Shown piece after piece: positions 1 to 8,768 of a DNA stretch of 32,085 nt. Both the position numbers and the translations under genes were made by a program. Location: assembly GCA_022827185.1 (NCBI GenBank), contig JAJDTM010000043.1, positions 1 to 32,085 of the forward strand, read 5' to 3'. The stretch comes from Candidatus Poribacteria bacterium (GTDB lineage: Bacteria; Poribacteria; WGA-4E; WGA-3G). Below the pieces are notes generated by a model. The model was not told the origin of the DNA and searched no databases. It saw only the letters and a list, made by a program, of their open reading frames with translations. The first letter of the stretch is position 1; each line of letters starts with the position of its first letter.

Positions 1-79
1 TCCGTTCAGCCTCTGCTTTACTGCCACCCTCATTGATGAAATCAAGCACGCATTTGCGCAAATCTGTTGAATAAGTCAT
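1..79 (-). CDS. IS630-family transposase, N-terminal fragment (runs off the window)
   Basis: Reading leftwards from an ATG at 79 gives MTYSTDLRKCVLDF followed by INEGGSKAEAER. This is the usual opening of IS630/Tc1-like transposases: a basic start and a helix-turn-helix with the GGSKAEA motif, which binds the element's terminal repeat. Only 26 codons lie in the window, so the DDE catalytic domain is not visible. The element's end lies about 55 bp upstream of the start codon, at the broken methylase gene. Family assignment rests on this N-terminal motif alone, but it is a distinctive one. Confidence 0.8.
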   Translation of the reverse strand, partial: MTYSTDLRKCVLDFINEGGSKAEAER

Positions 80-136
80 AATCATAAAGACTGACATAAA
101 TCTCAAAAAATGTAAACTTATTTTCGGGATCCACTA
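1..136 (-). mobile_element. Terminal part of an IS630-like insertion sequence
   Basis: The segment holds the transposase start (79) and its short upstream end. IS630 elements insert at TA dinucleotides and duplicate them; a TA lies at 135-136 exactly where the methylase reading frame is interrupted. Read from the gene into the element, the terminal sequence would begin GTGGATCCCGAAAATAAG. The opposite end is outside the window, so the inverted repeat cannot be confirmed. Confidence 0.65.
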
Positions 137-1948
137 TATCAGGCATTCTGTCATACCTGTGTCGGCAGAAAACACGCTGTCCTCAGTTTTCTCCCCTGCG
201 ATAGAAACCACAACTAAGTCATGGTATTCATGTGCCAAAAGGTTTCTAACTTTCTGCCAACTGGTAGCAGCCAAGACCGTTGAAGGTAGAACAACCCCCA
301 TCCTTCCGTTTGTTTTCAACATCTTATCAGCAACATCAATGAAGTATGAACTAAGTCCCGCATGGTCATTACCAATTTGACTTTTATGAGCCTTCAGACA
401 TTTGCGCATTTCGACTTTATTTGGATGATCACCAAAAATTCCTTTTGGGGTCTTCGAGTTATTATCAGCACTGGTCTTTGTAAATGGTGGATTCTGAATC
501 ACTATGTCAAATTCATGATATTTAAATTGCTTACGAAGTGGCTCGGAGCGATTTCCACTTCCACCCACAGTTTCAATTTTCTCTAAATCAATAAGAGTGG
601 CTTTTTCTGGGTTATTGAGTAGATCAAGTGCTCCAATTGCGTATCTTCCATCGTCATGCGGTGTTCCATAGGGCATAGTTTTGATACGCGTGTCACCAAT
701 ACGAATGTCTGGGTAAATTCCAGCGATGATAGAAACAGTGAGGTGTGTTGCATTAGGTAAGATATCACAACCGCAGAGATTGTTTTCTACCATGTGCCGG
801 TGGATATCTTCCCCTTTTCCACCAGTTTTCTCGTATAAGGCAAGGATATGTTGATACATTCCATTGAGAAGCGTCCCTGTACCACAGGCAAAATCAGCAA
901 TTTTAAGGTTCTGAACATTTTGCTCGGATTCTGGCAAGACGAGTCTGCAAAGAAGCGCGGATGATTCTGGCCGAGTATAGTTCGCTTTGATGATTTTTCG
1001 ATCTTTAATGAATTCTTGAAAAGCAGTGCCCGCGATCTCATGCTCTTGGGCAAGTCCCATTTCCTGCAGATCGAGCGCAGTTTTTCGCAAAATACGCAAG
1101 ACATCACCTACCAACCGGTCATCACCGCGAAGAACACGAACAAGTCGGTCAGCTACACCAAAGATAGGGGTATAGTTAATTTCCTGGATATCCTTCCAGG
1201 CTTCTAGGACTTCTGAGACGGACAGTTTGCCATACTTCTGATTGATTTCATTGAGACTGGGTACGGTTTCCATTTCAGGTTTATGTGCCAGAAGGCTCTG
1301 GAACACAAAGGCATTTCCAATGATAAGCATTGCCATCTGTATAGTTTGCTTACCAGGCGCTTGACGAAGAATCTCGGCAATTTGTTTTCCAAGATCAGGG
1401 CGTTCTTCAATAGTCTGTTCGGCGCGTGCTGCAGCGTGGTTGACACCATTTTTGAGGACCCTGACAGCTTCCTCAATTTTAGAGATAGGTGTTGAACGGA
1501 AACGGATGGCAGTTGCGATGTCTGATACGCTGCCGATTAACCAACCATCTTTAGGAAATCGATCAGGTTCATCAATACTGAGTAGGCAGTAAGCGATATC
1601 TTCTGCTTTTTCCATTTTTTCATCAAGTTCAGCCTGTTCTATCGCCCTGAACCTGAAGGGAAAACGAACGGCAACACCTGTGCGAATTGTATCTCCTATT
1701 GTTTCAAGAGTTTTGCCAAGGTAGTCATCTCTGAGCTGTCTTTCACCGCTAAGATCTGCACTGCGTTTATTGTCAACCTTATCTTCAATAACAACGGGAT
1801 CCTGTTTCGATTCAATGACTATGATATCGGGTTCCTTATCATTTTCAATGAAGGGTTTTGTTGGATGTTGAGTGAGTTTCCATCCGTGTCGCATCGGACG
1901 GAGCACTCTAACAAATGCTGTTGTGATAAGGTCTTCTTTATTTCCCAT
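134..1948 (-). CDS. N6-adenine DNA methylase / restriction-modification protein, 3'-truncated by IS630
   Basis: The protein of 604 residues combines an N-terminal nuclease-like region with an adenine methylase. Asp41 in a PDII motif and Glu55-x-Lys57 (VVIEDK) fit a PD-(D/E)xK fold. The SAM-binding motif DFACGTG is at 352-358 and the catalytic NPPF motif at 486-489. This arrangement resembles single-chain type IIG or Eco57I-like enzymes, which both cut and methylate DNA. The frame ends abruptly after ADTGMTECLI, where relatives of this family normally continue, with a TAG formed at the IS630 junction (134-136). The target-recognition region expected after the methylase core is missing, so the product is probably non-functional for sequence-specific restriction. 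The ribosome site is weak (GAAGAA before ATG 1948). Confidence 0.8.
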   Translation of the reverse strand: MGNKEDLITTAFVRVLRPMRHGWKLTQHPTKPFIENDKEPDIIVIESKQDPVVIEDKVDNKRSADLSGERQLRDDYLGKTLETIGDTIRTGVAVRFPFRFRAIEQAELDEKMEKAEDIAYCLLSIDEPDRFPKDGWLIGSVSDIATAIRFRSTPISKIEEAVRVLKNGVNHAAARAEQTIEERPDLGKQIAEILRQAPGKQTIQMAMLIIGNAFVFQSLLAHKPEMETVPSLNEINQKYGKLSVSEVLEAWKDIQEINYTPIFGVADRLVRVLRGDDRLVGDVLRILRKTALDLQEMGLAQEHEIAGTAFQEFIKDRKIIKANYTRPESSALLCRLVLPESEQNVQNLKIADFACGTGTLLNGMYQHILALYEKTGGKGEDIHRHMVENNLCGCDILPNATHLTVSIIAGIYPDIRIGDTRIKTMPYGTPHDDGRYAIGALDLLNNPEKATLIDLEKIETVGGSGNRSEPLRKQFKYHEFDIVIQNPPFTKTSADNNSKTPKGIFGDHPNKVEMRKCLKAHKSQIGNDHAGLSSYFIDVADKMLKTNGRMGVVLPSTVLAATSWQKVRNLLAHEYHDLVVVSIAGEKTEDSVFSADTGMTECLI

Positions 1949-2240
1949 AGTATTTCTTCATCTGTTTTGTATGGAGATGTAAAATGATCTGCCTAAAAAA
2001 TCTTATAAATGTTCCATGATACATAACCAGCATTGCGAAAATTTCTCATTTTTGCAAATTTATTTATAACTAATTCTATCCTGTTCTACAGTAAGAAATC
2101 AACATATTTGATAATTCAGATTCTTCTACGAGTTTGCGCCGAGATAGAACTCAAGGAAAACACAACAAACCGACATAACAGTGAAACCTTCTATTTGTAA
2201 ATATCCGACCCTTACCGAAGCCACAACCCTATTCACATGT

Positions 2241-2305
2241 CGCCCCTACGGGGCTAAATGGCGGGACAGAACTCATTTCTACAAACATATCGTCCCTACG
2301 GGACT
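2241..2305. repeat. Pair of REP-like hairpins with compensatory arms
   Basis: Within the 390-bp gap upstream of the methylase, two short palindromes occur 50 bp apart: GCCCC-TAC-GGGGC at 2242-2254 and GTCCC-TAC-GGGAC at 2292-2304. Both are followed by TAAA, and both have the same spacer. The arms differ at one paired position in a way that keeps the stem (C-G replaced by T-A). No gene is seen in the gap. Confidence 0.6.
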
Positions 2306-2514
2306 AAAGAGGTTGCTTTGAATAAGCAGAGCACTTGATAGTATCAAAGTCCTTTGAATTTCTATCACCAAAGCAATCAAACAAAAATTTTAAAAATTAT
2401 CCAAAGTTTAGTAAACCTATTATCCTGCTTAGGAGGTGGAAAATCAATATTATTAAAGGCATATATAGCATTCATTGGGGGGCGCACACCAACCGTTATT
2501 CTGTCGTTCCCTCT

Positions 2515-2640
2515 GCGACTGTGAGATCTAGTCAAGGTACCCACTACCTGAAGGTAGGGGCTTGTGCTTCCTCGCAACTGCGGTTTTCTCAGAGAGTCCA
2601 CCGGCTTACTGTCGCTCCACTTTAGGCAGCCAAGCCTGCC
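2515..2640 (-). ncRNA. Candidate omega-RNA (reRNA) from the tnpB 3' end
   Basis: The family produces a guide RNA overlapping the tnpB 3' end and the element's right end. Here the sequence just past the tnpB stop contains a GC-rich stem-loop (2541-2560; core CTACCT-GA-AGGTAG) and then reaches the presumed element end near 2531. The next 16 nt on the minus strand (2530 down to 2515) would be the guide. The boundaries are inferred; the RNA could start further upstream inside tnpB. Confidence 0.45.
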
Positions 2641-3734
2641 CGTTTGATATTGATAGCAGCGTTGACGTCTCTGTCGTGGTGTGAACCACATTCGGGACAT
2701 GTCCACTGTCTATCTGATAGAGAGAGTTCTTTGTTATGGTAGCCACAATCACTACAAGGTTTTGTCGTTGCTGTCCATTGATTGATCTGCTCAAGTTTTT
2801 TGCCGTGCTTCGCACACTTCTGTCCCATTATTTGTATAAACTGGTAGAAGGCATGGTCAGAGACTTTGCGTCCCCAGAGGCGTTTCATACCCTCAAGGTT
2901 CAGCGTTTCAAAAATGAGTGTGTCAAACGCTGTGCAAAGTTCAGTCGCAAGTTTCCATTGCCAATCTGCTCTTTGGCGGGCAACTTTTCTATGTTGTCTT
3001 GCCAAAGCACGACACGCACGATACCAATTGCCTGAACCTTTGACTTTACGACTCAGCTCTCTGCTGAGAGATTGCAAGGTCTTCAGTGATTGTTTGAAAA
3101 ACTGCGGAGATTCTATAGTGTTGCCATCGTCGCTTGTTAGGAATGTTTTGTTTCCGTAATCAAACCCTGCGCTTTTACCCGTCTTGAGTTTCGGTTCGGA
3201 ATCGTCAACATTCTCGCACGAAAAGCATAGCCAATAGTCTCCGCACTTATCGCGTTTGATGGTAATCGTCTTGATTGTGCCTTTGATTTCACGGTGTTTG
3301 TGAAAGGAAAACCATGTGTCTATACAGTTGATTTTGATACGATTATCTTCAAGTTCGTAACCCGCTTGTGTGAACGTCATAGAATTATATTTATGACGCG
3401 GTTGGATTTTGGGTCTGCCGACTTTACGCGTCGTTTTACCCGATTTTCGGTCTTTGATATTATCAAGAAAAGCACCTTGCGATTTACCGTAACGCAAAAC
3501 AACGTCTTGAACAACTTGACTCGGTAAGGCTGCCCAATGCGGTTTTGTCCGATTTTTGAGCTTCGCAACATGGGCATTGATGCGAAACGCAGATAGGTTC
3601 TTACCAAACATGCGGTAATACCTACGTTGTAAACGCATGATATGGACATGGATACCCCACATATCGTCAAGCATGTTGCCGAGTTTGATGGTGTTAGATT
3701 GATCCTGAAGTTTGTATTTGCGGGCTTTTCTCAT
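2622..3734 (-). CDS. tnpB: RNA-guided transposon-associated nuclease TnpB (OrfB_IS605)
   Basis: The 370-residue protein has the full TnpB layout and usual length. RuvC-like catalytic residues are visible as Asp192 (GFDYG), Glu276 (IFETLNL) and an Asp in the C-terminal HDRD motif (354-356) followed by VNAAINI. A four-cysteine zinc ribbon (CSDCG at 327-331, CPECG at 346-350) lies before the last Asp. Family members are guided by an omega-RNA from the element's right end and cut DNA next to a target-adjacent motif. No frameshift or missing catalytic residue is seen, so it may still be active. No clear ribosome site precedes the ATG at 3734. There is no adjacent tnpA. Confidence 0.92.
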   Translation of the reverse strand: MRKARKYKLQDQSNTIKLGNMLDDMWGIHVHIMRLQRRYYRMFGKNLSAFRINAHVAKLKNRTKPHWAALPSQVVQDVVLRYGKSQGAFLDNIKDRKSGKTTRKVGRPKIQPRHKYNSMTFTQAGYELEDNRIKINCIDTWFSFHKHREIKGTIKTITIKRDKCGDYWLCFSCENVDDSEPKLKTGKSAGFDYGNKTFLTSDDGNTIESPQFFKQSLKTLQSLSRELSRKVKGSGNWYRACRALARQHRKVARQRADWQWKLATELCTAFDTLIFETLNLEGMKRLWGRKVSDHAFYQFIQIMGQKCAKHGKKLEQINQWTATTKPCSDCGYHNKELSLSDRQWTCPECGSHHDRDVNAAINIKRAGLAA

Positions 3735-3765
3735 GGTATATCACGTATCACGCTTTTATCCCCTA

Positions 3766-3788
3766 CTACGTGGGAGGCAAGCACGTAG
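3766..3788. repeat. Left-end hairpin upstream of tnpB
   Basis: A 7-bp perfect stem (CTACGTG / CACGTAG) encloses a 9-nt loop about 32 bp upstream of the tnpB start codon. Its position fits a subterminal hairpin of an IS200/IS605 left end recognised by a TnpA Y1 transposase supplied elsewhere. Confidence 0.55.
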
Positions 3789-3938
3789 CCGAGAGATTAC
3801 GCGTAGTATGCTGGTGGTTTCCAACCTGATACTATCATTATACTACATTTTTTGTGAGAGTATCACGTTTATTTTTCAATCGGGTGCTTCGCCGTCTACA
3901 TTCCACAAGCTAAAACATGGGGATTTGACGGAAGAGTG

Positions 3939-5963
3939 TTAAGGGGCTGCTTCGGTTTTTCGGCTCGGCAAACTTAGCACCGCTTCCAGAATGAGTGCCA
4001 CTGCCATAGCGATGAGGAAGATACGCCAGAGTTCACTCGCTAAGGCGGATGTATCCCCGACATTCACATCAATTCTCCGGTACGACAACCCATCAAACAA
4101 CGCGTCGACCGTCTCAAGCGGTGATGTCTTTGCGCTGTCTTCTGCTTGGCTGCGATTTATAGCTGCCCAATATTCCTCGTCTCGATAAACGCCAGCATGT
4201 AATCCACGTTGTGAGAGGGAGGCATTGCTCTCTGTGGGAGCCACGGGTTCCCATTGATTTCGGTCAGCGAGGACATCAATTTCTGCGTCGCGTTGCGATG
4301 CTACCGCCAACGTTTGACACCCTTCAGTCAACGCTCGCTGTAACATGACGTAGAAGACTACGCCGTCCCGTTCGAGCGAGGAAAACTGCGCTGTAGGGAG
4401 TGTGCTACAAAAATATGCTGCCCCTTGATCGGTAGCCACACGTGTTAGTAAAGGTACATCGTTGTCAAACCTTGCCAATAGCGTCCCTTGGCTCTCAAAG
4501 GCGCGATATTGGTAGGTACGGAGTTCGCTCAACGGCAAGGCATCCCCACTTTCTGCATGTGCCAGTAGATCCGCATCGCCACGCCACCATGAGATATCGC
4601 CTTTTGTATCGGACCGTTCACCCGTAGTAGATTGCCAGTCTCCCCAGCGTGAGGCAAAGAGCTGCTCGCCAGTAACGGTTGGCGTCCGTAACTTCGAGGG
4701 AAAGAACATAGCCACTCGTCCGTTATTGACGAAATGCTGAATCTGTTCCGCCACCAACCCGGTTGGTAATTTTCCCTGCCAAATCAACAATCCGGTATTT
4801 TCCCAGTCGATCTCGGCGACTCGGCTCATAGGGATTACATCAACATGGTGTTGTAGCCGGACATCCGTGGGAATAGCGAGTGCTCTACGGAACGCTTCAC
4901 CCACCTTTGCGTCATCACTGACGACGACTGCTTTTCGCACCGGTGGTTCAGAAAAGACGAAGAAAAACCGATTGTCCAATGGATTCGCATCACCGGGCAA
5001 ACTCACTGATCCCCAACCCGAACTGAGTTTCGTATCAATAGGGATGCGGTGCCCTTGCAAAGAAGCACCCAGCGTGTCAAGTTCAACTTCAACCACGGAG
5101 CGCACGTTGTTGACTTCAAATTCAATCGGCACGCGCCGCGCCATACTGCGTTCTTCCGCAGTAAGGGCCCCACCCTCGGTCCGCACTATTACATCAAGGA
5201 CGAGTTCTGCCTCGTTGCCACGTTCCCACCGCTGCACGTTTTCCACTCGGACCGACAAGTTATTTGAAGGCGGATCTGTGTATGCCAGCAAAAAGTGGTG
5301 GACCCCTTCTAATTGAGCGAACGCCTCACGCATGGCGTTCCAGCGTCCACTATGGACATCCCAATCGTTTTCCTTCAAATCCGAACAGATCCAGATTTCG
5401 GCGCGTCCTGATTCATTTGCCTTGAGGTATGCCAAAGCCGTCTCAAGCATAGCGGGGATATTCGCGCTGGTGGCACTGAATTCGGTCATCGGTAGACGCA
5501 ATAGTGCTTTCGGCGAATCAACTTCCTGCAGCTGCCCGCTGGCACTGTCAATTAACAGCAAATGTGTTCCGTAATCGCCTTGCTCCAGCAATTGTGCGAG
5601 TCTTTTTAGTGCTGTGGATCTTTTTGACTCTCCCGCTTGCAGGTCTTGTATCTCCATACTGGCGGAGCGATCGAGCAGCACCAGCGTGGCATCAGGCTTA
5701 CTCAATCCGACGCTACCTAACCAGCCGCCCGACAGTGGACGGCTAATCGCAAAAATTAAAGCCCCGATAGCGAGGACACGCATCAATAGGATAAGCAGGT
5801 GCCGGAGACGTGCCATGCCTCTGCTCATACGCTTCGCACGCATCAGGAACATCATCGCTGCCCAAGGAATGGTCCGGTGCCGTTGCTGATTAATCAGATG
5901 GATAATGATCGGCAGTGCCATCAACGGGAGCGCAATTAATGCTAAGGGTTGCAAAAAACTCAT
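3939..5963 (-). CDS. BatA-like membrane protein with VWA domain
   Basis: The 674-residue protein begins with an aerotolerance-type (BatA) N-terminal domain: hydrophobic segments at about 5-25 and 55-75 with the IIIHLINQQRHR motif between them. A von Willebrand factor A domain follows, with the MIDAS metal site DRSAS at 98-102. A large exported central region follows, and a final membrane helix lies near 645-665. It sits downstream of MoxR and DUF58 genes, the usual partners; such systems are thought to act as MoxR-driven chaperones for metal insertion or envelope protein assembly. The ribosome site before ATG 5963 is weak, and a 344-bp gap with a tandem repeat separates it from DUF58. It may therefore be separately controlled. 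Confidence 0.85.
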   Translation of the reverse strand: MSFLQPLALIALPLMALPIIIHLINQQRHRTIPWAAMMFLMRAKRMSRGMARLRHLLILLMRVLAIGALIFAISRPLSGGWLGSVGLSKPDATLVLLDRSASMEIQDLQAGESKRSTALKRLAQLLEQGDYGTHLLLIDSASGQLQEVDSPKALLRLPMTEFSATSANIPAMLETALAYLKANESGRAEIWICSDLKENDWDVHSGRWNAMREAFAQLEGVHHFLLAYTDPPSNNLSVRVENVQRWERGNEAELVLDVIVRTEGGALTAEERSMARRVPIEFEVNNVRSVVEVELDTLGASLQGHRIPIDTKLSSGWGSVSLPGDANPLDNRFFFVFSEPPVRKAVVVSDDAKVGEAFRRALAIPTDVRLQHHVDVIPMSRVAEIDWENTGLLIWQGKLPTGLVAEQIQHFVNNGRVAMFFPSKLRTPTVTGEQLFASRWGDWQSTTGERSDTKGDISWWRGDADLLAHAESGDALPLSELRTYQYRAFESQGTLLARFDNDVPLLTRVATDQGAAYFCSTLPTAQFSSLERDGVVFYVMLQRALTEGCQTLAVASQRDAEIDVLADRNQWEPVAPTESNASLSQRGLHAGVYRDEEYWAAINRSQAEDSAKTSPLETVDALFDGLSYRRIDVNVGDTSALASELWRIFLIAMAVALILEAVLSLPSRKTEAAP

Positions 5964-5965
5964 AA

Positions 5966-6283
5966 TTTTAAATTACCTTGCGGTTCGTTCAGATAGGTTT
6001 TACGAAAAAAGTCTGTCTCCGTATATCCGCCCTCCATTACATTACGGACTTACGTTTTAGGTTTTTTTGCCTTTTTAAATTACCTTACGGTTCGTTCAGA
6101 TAGGTTTTTAGAAAAAAAGTCTCTCCGTATATCCGCCCTCTATTACATTACGGACTTACGTTTGGATTTTTTCACCTTTTTAAATTACCTTGCGGTTCGT
6201 TCAGATAGGTTTTTACGAAAAAAGTCTGTCTCCGTATATCCGCCCTCCATTACATTACGGGCTTACGTTTTGGGTTTTTCACC
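5966..6283. repeat. Three tandem ~106-bp repeats between the DUF58 and BatA-like genes
   Basis: Units start at 5966, 6073 and 6178 (107 and 105 bp apart) and abut without spacers. Each begins TTTTAAATTACCT, carries GGTTCGTTCAGATAGG, a stretch with CTCCGTATATCCGCCCTC, and ends near ATTACGG(A/G)CTTACG. Units 1 and 3 are nearly identical and unit 2 is more diverged. No coding frame is evident. The array occupies most of the 344-bp gap upstream of the BatA-like gene and includes its ribosome-binding region, so it may affect that gene's expression. Confidence 0.9.
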
Positions 6284-6307
6284 AGGCTGATGGCTGATAG
6301 CCGTTCC

Positions 6308-7213
6308 TCACTTATGTTTTTTCGGTGTCCGTCCTAACAAGAACCGTGCCAATACGTCCCCGTAATCTTCGTGGATGCAGATACGGTGGTAATCCACTTC
6401 AGTATCGCGAATGACCTCGTCCATACTTTCGAGGTACATCTCCATTGCGCGTCGGTACTGTGCCCCGATGACGGTTGGATCTGCAAGTACAGGTTCGCCG
6501 CCTTCCATATCAACAAATCGCATCGGACGATCAAACTCAAATTCCAGTTCGTTCTGCTCCATGAGATGAAACACAGCGACATCGTGTTTACGGAATCGCA
6601 GATGCTCAAAACAATTTCGGACGATTCCGGGTTCAATGAATAGATCCGAAACGACGACAATCAGTGCTCTCTGTGGCACACGTTCGGCGGTTTCATGGAG
6701 AACGTCAGCCAACCCGGTCTCACCCGATGCTTCTATCGTCCCTAATTCATCAAGGACAGCACTCAGATGTGTTGCGCTGCGTTTCGGTGGGATTTCTATA
6801 TGAAATTCTTTACCAGCACAGTAGAGTCCAACGGCATCGCCCTGTAGCGCGGCTATATAGGCTAAGGTGCCTGCCACGCGACGTGCGTAGTCAAGTTTAC
6901 TCATGCCGTTGTGTGCGAAATCCATCGAACCGCTGGTATCCACGACTAAGCACATCCGTAGGTTCGTATCGGCTTCAAATTCCTTGATGTAGTAGCGGTC
7001 ATTTCGCGCATAAGCACGCCAATCGAGTCGGCGTGTGTCATCGCCTGGGACGTATTTACGGTACTCCGCAAACTCAAGGCTGGAGCCGCGAATCGGACTC
7101 CGGTGTTTACCAGACACATTTCCGATCATAGGGAGTCGGGCGTGCAATTGGAGTGTAGAGAGACGTTCCAAGACCTTTTGGTTGAGGTAATCTCGTTTGA
7201 GTTGCAGTGCCAT
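6308..7213 (-). CDS. DUF58 / VWA-like protein
   Basis: The 301-residue protein carries the DUF58 signature (GSSLEFAEYRKYVPGDDTRR and LDWRAYARNDRYY at about 43-75) and a VWA-like metal site DTSGSM at 92-97. Family members are the second component of MoxR systems and are thought to bind the MoxR ATPase and its client. The start at ATG 7213 (MALQLKRDYL) is preferred over one 30 bases upstream because AGGGG lies 7 bases before it, inside the last codons of the upstream moxR-like gene. That gene's stop codon ends 4 bases before this start, which suggests translational coupling. Confidence 0.88.
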   Translation of the reverse strand: MALQLKRDYLNQKVLERLSTLQLHARLPMIGNVSGKHRSPIRGSSLEFAEYRKYVPGDDTRRLDWRAYARNDRYYIKEFEADTNLRMCLVVDTSGSMDFAHNGMSKLDYARRVAGTLAYIAALQGDAVGLYCAGKEFHIEIPPKRSATHLSAVLDELGTIEASGETGLADVLHETAERVPQRALIVVVSDLFIEPGIVRNCFEHLRFRKHDVAVFHLMEQNELEFEFDRPMRFVDMEGGEPVLADPTVIGAQYRRAMEMYLESMDEVIRDTEVDYHRICIHEDYGDVLARFLLGRTPKKHK

Positions 7214-7217
7214 TTTT

Positions 7218-8237
7218 TTACCCCTGTTCTGACAACTCTTCAACGAGACGGTTGACGAGGTCTTGGCTGGTGATGTTCTCGGATTCCGCTGCGAACGATG
7301 TAATGACGCGATGTGCTAATACTGGGTCCGCCACAGCGACGACATCTTCAAGTCGAGCCATGTAGCTGCCACTGAGTGCCGCGCGTGCTTTCGCACCTAA
7401 GATCAAGTATTGAACGGCCCGTGGACCGGCACCCCAAGCCACAAGTGGCTTCAACCAGTCAGGTGATGCGTCGTCTTTCGGACGTGTGCTACGTACCAGA
7501 TCAACGGCGAATTCGTAGATATGCTCTGCGACCGGTACCCGACGCACGAGGTCTTGAAATGCGAGTACGCGTTCGCCTGTTAGGACGTGTTCAAGTGTTG
7601 GGAGTGCCACACCTGTTGTGGTCCGTGCGATCTCTATCTCCTCAGCCCGTGCGGGATAGTCTACCTCAATTCTGAACATGAAGCGATCGAGTTGTGCCTC
7701 CGGTAACGGATATGTACCCTCCTGCTCTATGGGGTTCTGGGTCGCCAGCACGAAGAAGGGTGGTGTCAGTTGGTATGTTCTACCGATGACGGTGATTTTG
7801 TATTCTTGCATCGCCTCAAGCATGGCGGCCTGCGTTTTTGAGGGGGCCCGGTTAATCTCGTCGGCGAGAATGAGATTGGCGAACAGCGGACCTTTTACGA
7901 ACTCGAATTCCCGTTTACCGCCTGGGACTTCCTGAAGGATGTCAGTTCCTGTGATGTCCATCGGCATCAGGTCAGGTGTAAACTGGATTCGGCTGAATTG
8001 CAACGCCATCGTCTCGGCGAACCGACTTACCAACAATGTTTTTGCCAAGCCAGGAACCCCCATCAAGAGTGCGTGACCTTGCGAAAACAGGCAGATCGCC
8101 AAGTGTTCAATAACCTGATCTTGACCGACGATGATTTTAGCAAGTGTCTGTTTTAATTGGGCGTAGACATCGCGTAGTTCATCAATTGCAGCGACATCGT
8201 CAGCATGCATGGTGTCAGTGTTTGGTGTTGTTGTCAT
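7218..8237 (-). CDS. MoxR-family AAA+ ATPase
   Basis: The 339-residue protein has a Walker A motif GVPGLAKT (60-67), a Walker B motif ILADE (123-127) and the typical MoxR run ATQNPIEQEGTYPLPEAQLD with sensor residues. MoxR ATPases are chaperone-like motors that act with VWA proteins. The start at ATG 8237 (MTTTPNTD) follows AAAGGAAA at good spacing; a start 27 bases earlier has no such site. It is the first gene of the minus-strand MoxR-DUF58-BatA unit. Confidence 0.92.
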   Translation of the reverse strand: MTTTPNTDTMHADDVAAIDELRDVYAQLKQTLAKIIVGQDQVIEHLAICLFSQGHALLMGVPGLAKTLLVSRFAETMALQFSRIQFTPDLMPMDITGTDILQEVPGGKREFEFVKGPLFANLILADEINRAPSKTQAAMLEAMQEYKITVIGRTYQLTPPFFVLATQNPIEQEGTYPLPEAQLDRFMFRIEVDYPARAEEIEIARTTTGVALPTLEHVLTGERVLAFQDLVRRVPVAEHIYEFAVDLVRSTRPKDDASPDWLKPLVAWGAGPRAVQYLILGAKARAALSGSYMARLEDVVAVADPVLAHRVITSFAAESENITSQDLVNRLVEELSEQG

Positions 8238-8768
8238 TAGATTTCCTTTCGTGTTATCAATCAATGCAAAACTATGCGGTTAGGTGATATGGTCATTAAC
8301 GATACGCCGTTGATCAACGATTACAAAGTGCGAAAAACATCTCAGCAAAACACTAATACTATAGCAAATTCCGTGCCATCTCAGCGATATCGCCCCGTTC
8401 AAAAGTGGCTGCACAAAATGGGGCATCCTTTATGTCTAATTTGCACAAAACGGAGCAAGATTTATCCATCAACAGCATATAGCATGGAATGCAAGGTTCT
8501 AATTATTAGTGACGCAATTTATAGGTGCAAAAGATGCATAATTTCAATTTTAGGACTTATTAGAGGTTCCGCTTCGTTTTTTTTTTCCCAAAAACGGGTT
8601 TCTGTCAAGGTTTATAGCGTTAGTGGGAAGTAGGGACAGTTTCTACACATCTATTACCTTACTTGGGATGCACTCAACACACATTTACTACGAGTTGTTT
8701 TTAGCGGGATTTACGCAAATTTAGCACGCGATTGTAGATTTTTTAAACCCCCTAAAGAATCAGAAGTG
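8238..8768. other. Intergenic region without a recognisable gene
   Basis: About 530 bp separate the MoxR gene start from the end of the CotH-like gene, and the promoter of the MoxR unit should lie here. A 119-codon plus-strand frame (8274-8633) shows no family features and is probably chance. Near 8706-8765 the sequence (GGGATTTACGCAAA, then TTTAAACCCCCTAAAGAATC) matches one half of the dispersed element seen at 17780-17954. Confidence 0.6.

Larger units (their letters stand above)
2336..3837 (-). mobile_element. IS200/IS605-type element carrying tnpB only
   Basis: A tnpB gene is flanked by structured DNA on both sides and no tnpA is present, so this is a non-autonomous or domesticated unit. 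A subterminal hairpin lies beyond each end of the gene (2544-2557 and 3766-3788), as expected for TnpA-recognised ends. Outside them TGATAGTATCA (2336-2346) and its exact reverse complement (3827-3837) bracket the unit. The true ends are uncertain: the right end probably lies near 2531, where the minus strand reads CCTTGAC, which resembles right cleavage sites of this family. Confidence 0.6.

Noticed and set aside
2335..2625. 96-codon plus-strand frame beside tnpB
   Set aside because: It overlaps the structured right end and candidate omega-RNA of the tnpB element and has no gene-like features.
5966..6283. Tandem repeat considered as a CRISPR array
   Set aside because: Units are about 106 bp and abut directly, without unique spacers, and no cas genes are present.
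8274..8633. 119-codon plus-strand frame in the gap upstream of the MoxR gene
   Set aside because: The composition is unlike neighbours, there is no ribosome site and no recognisable domain.
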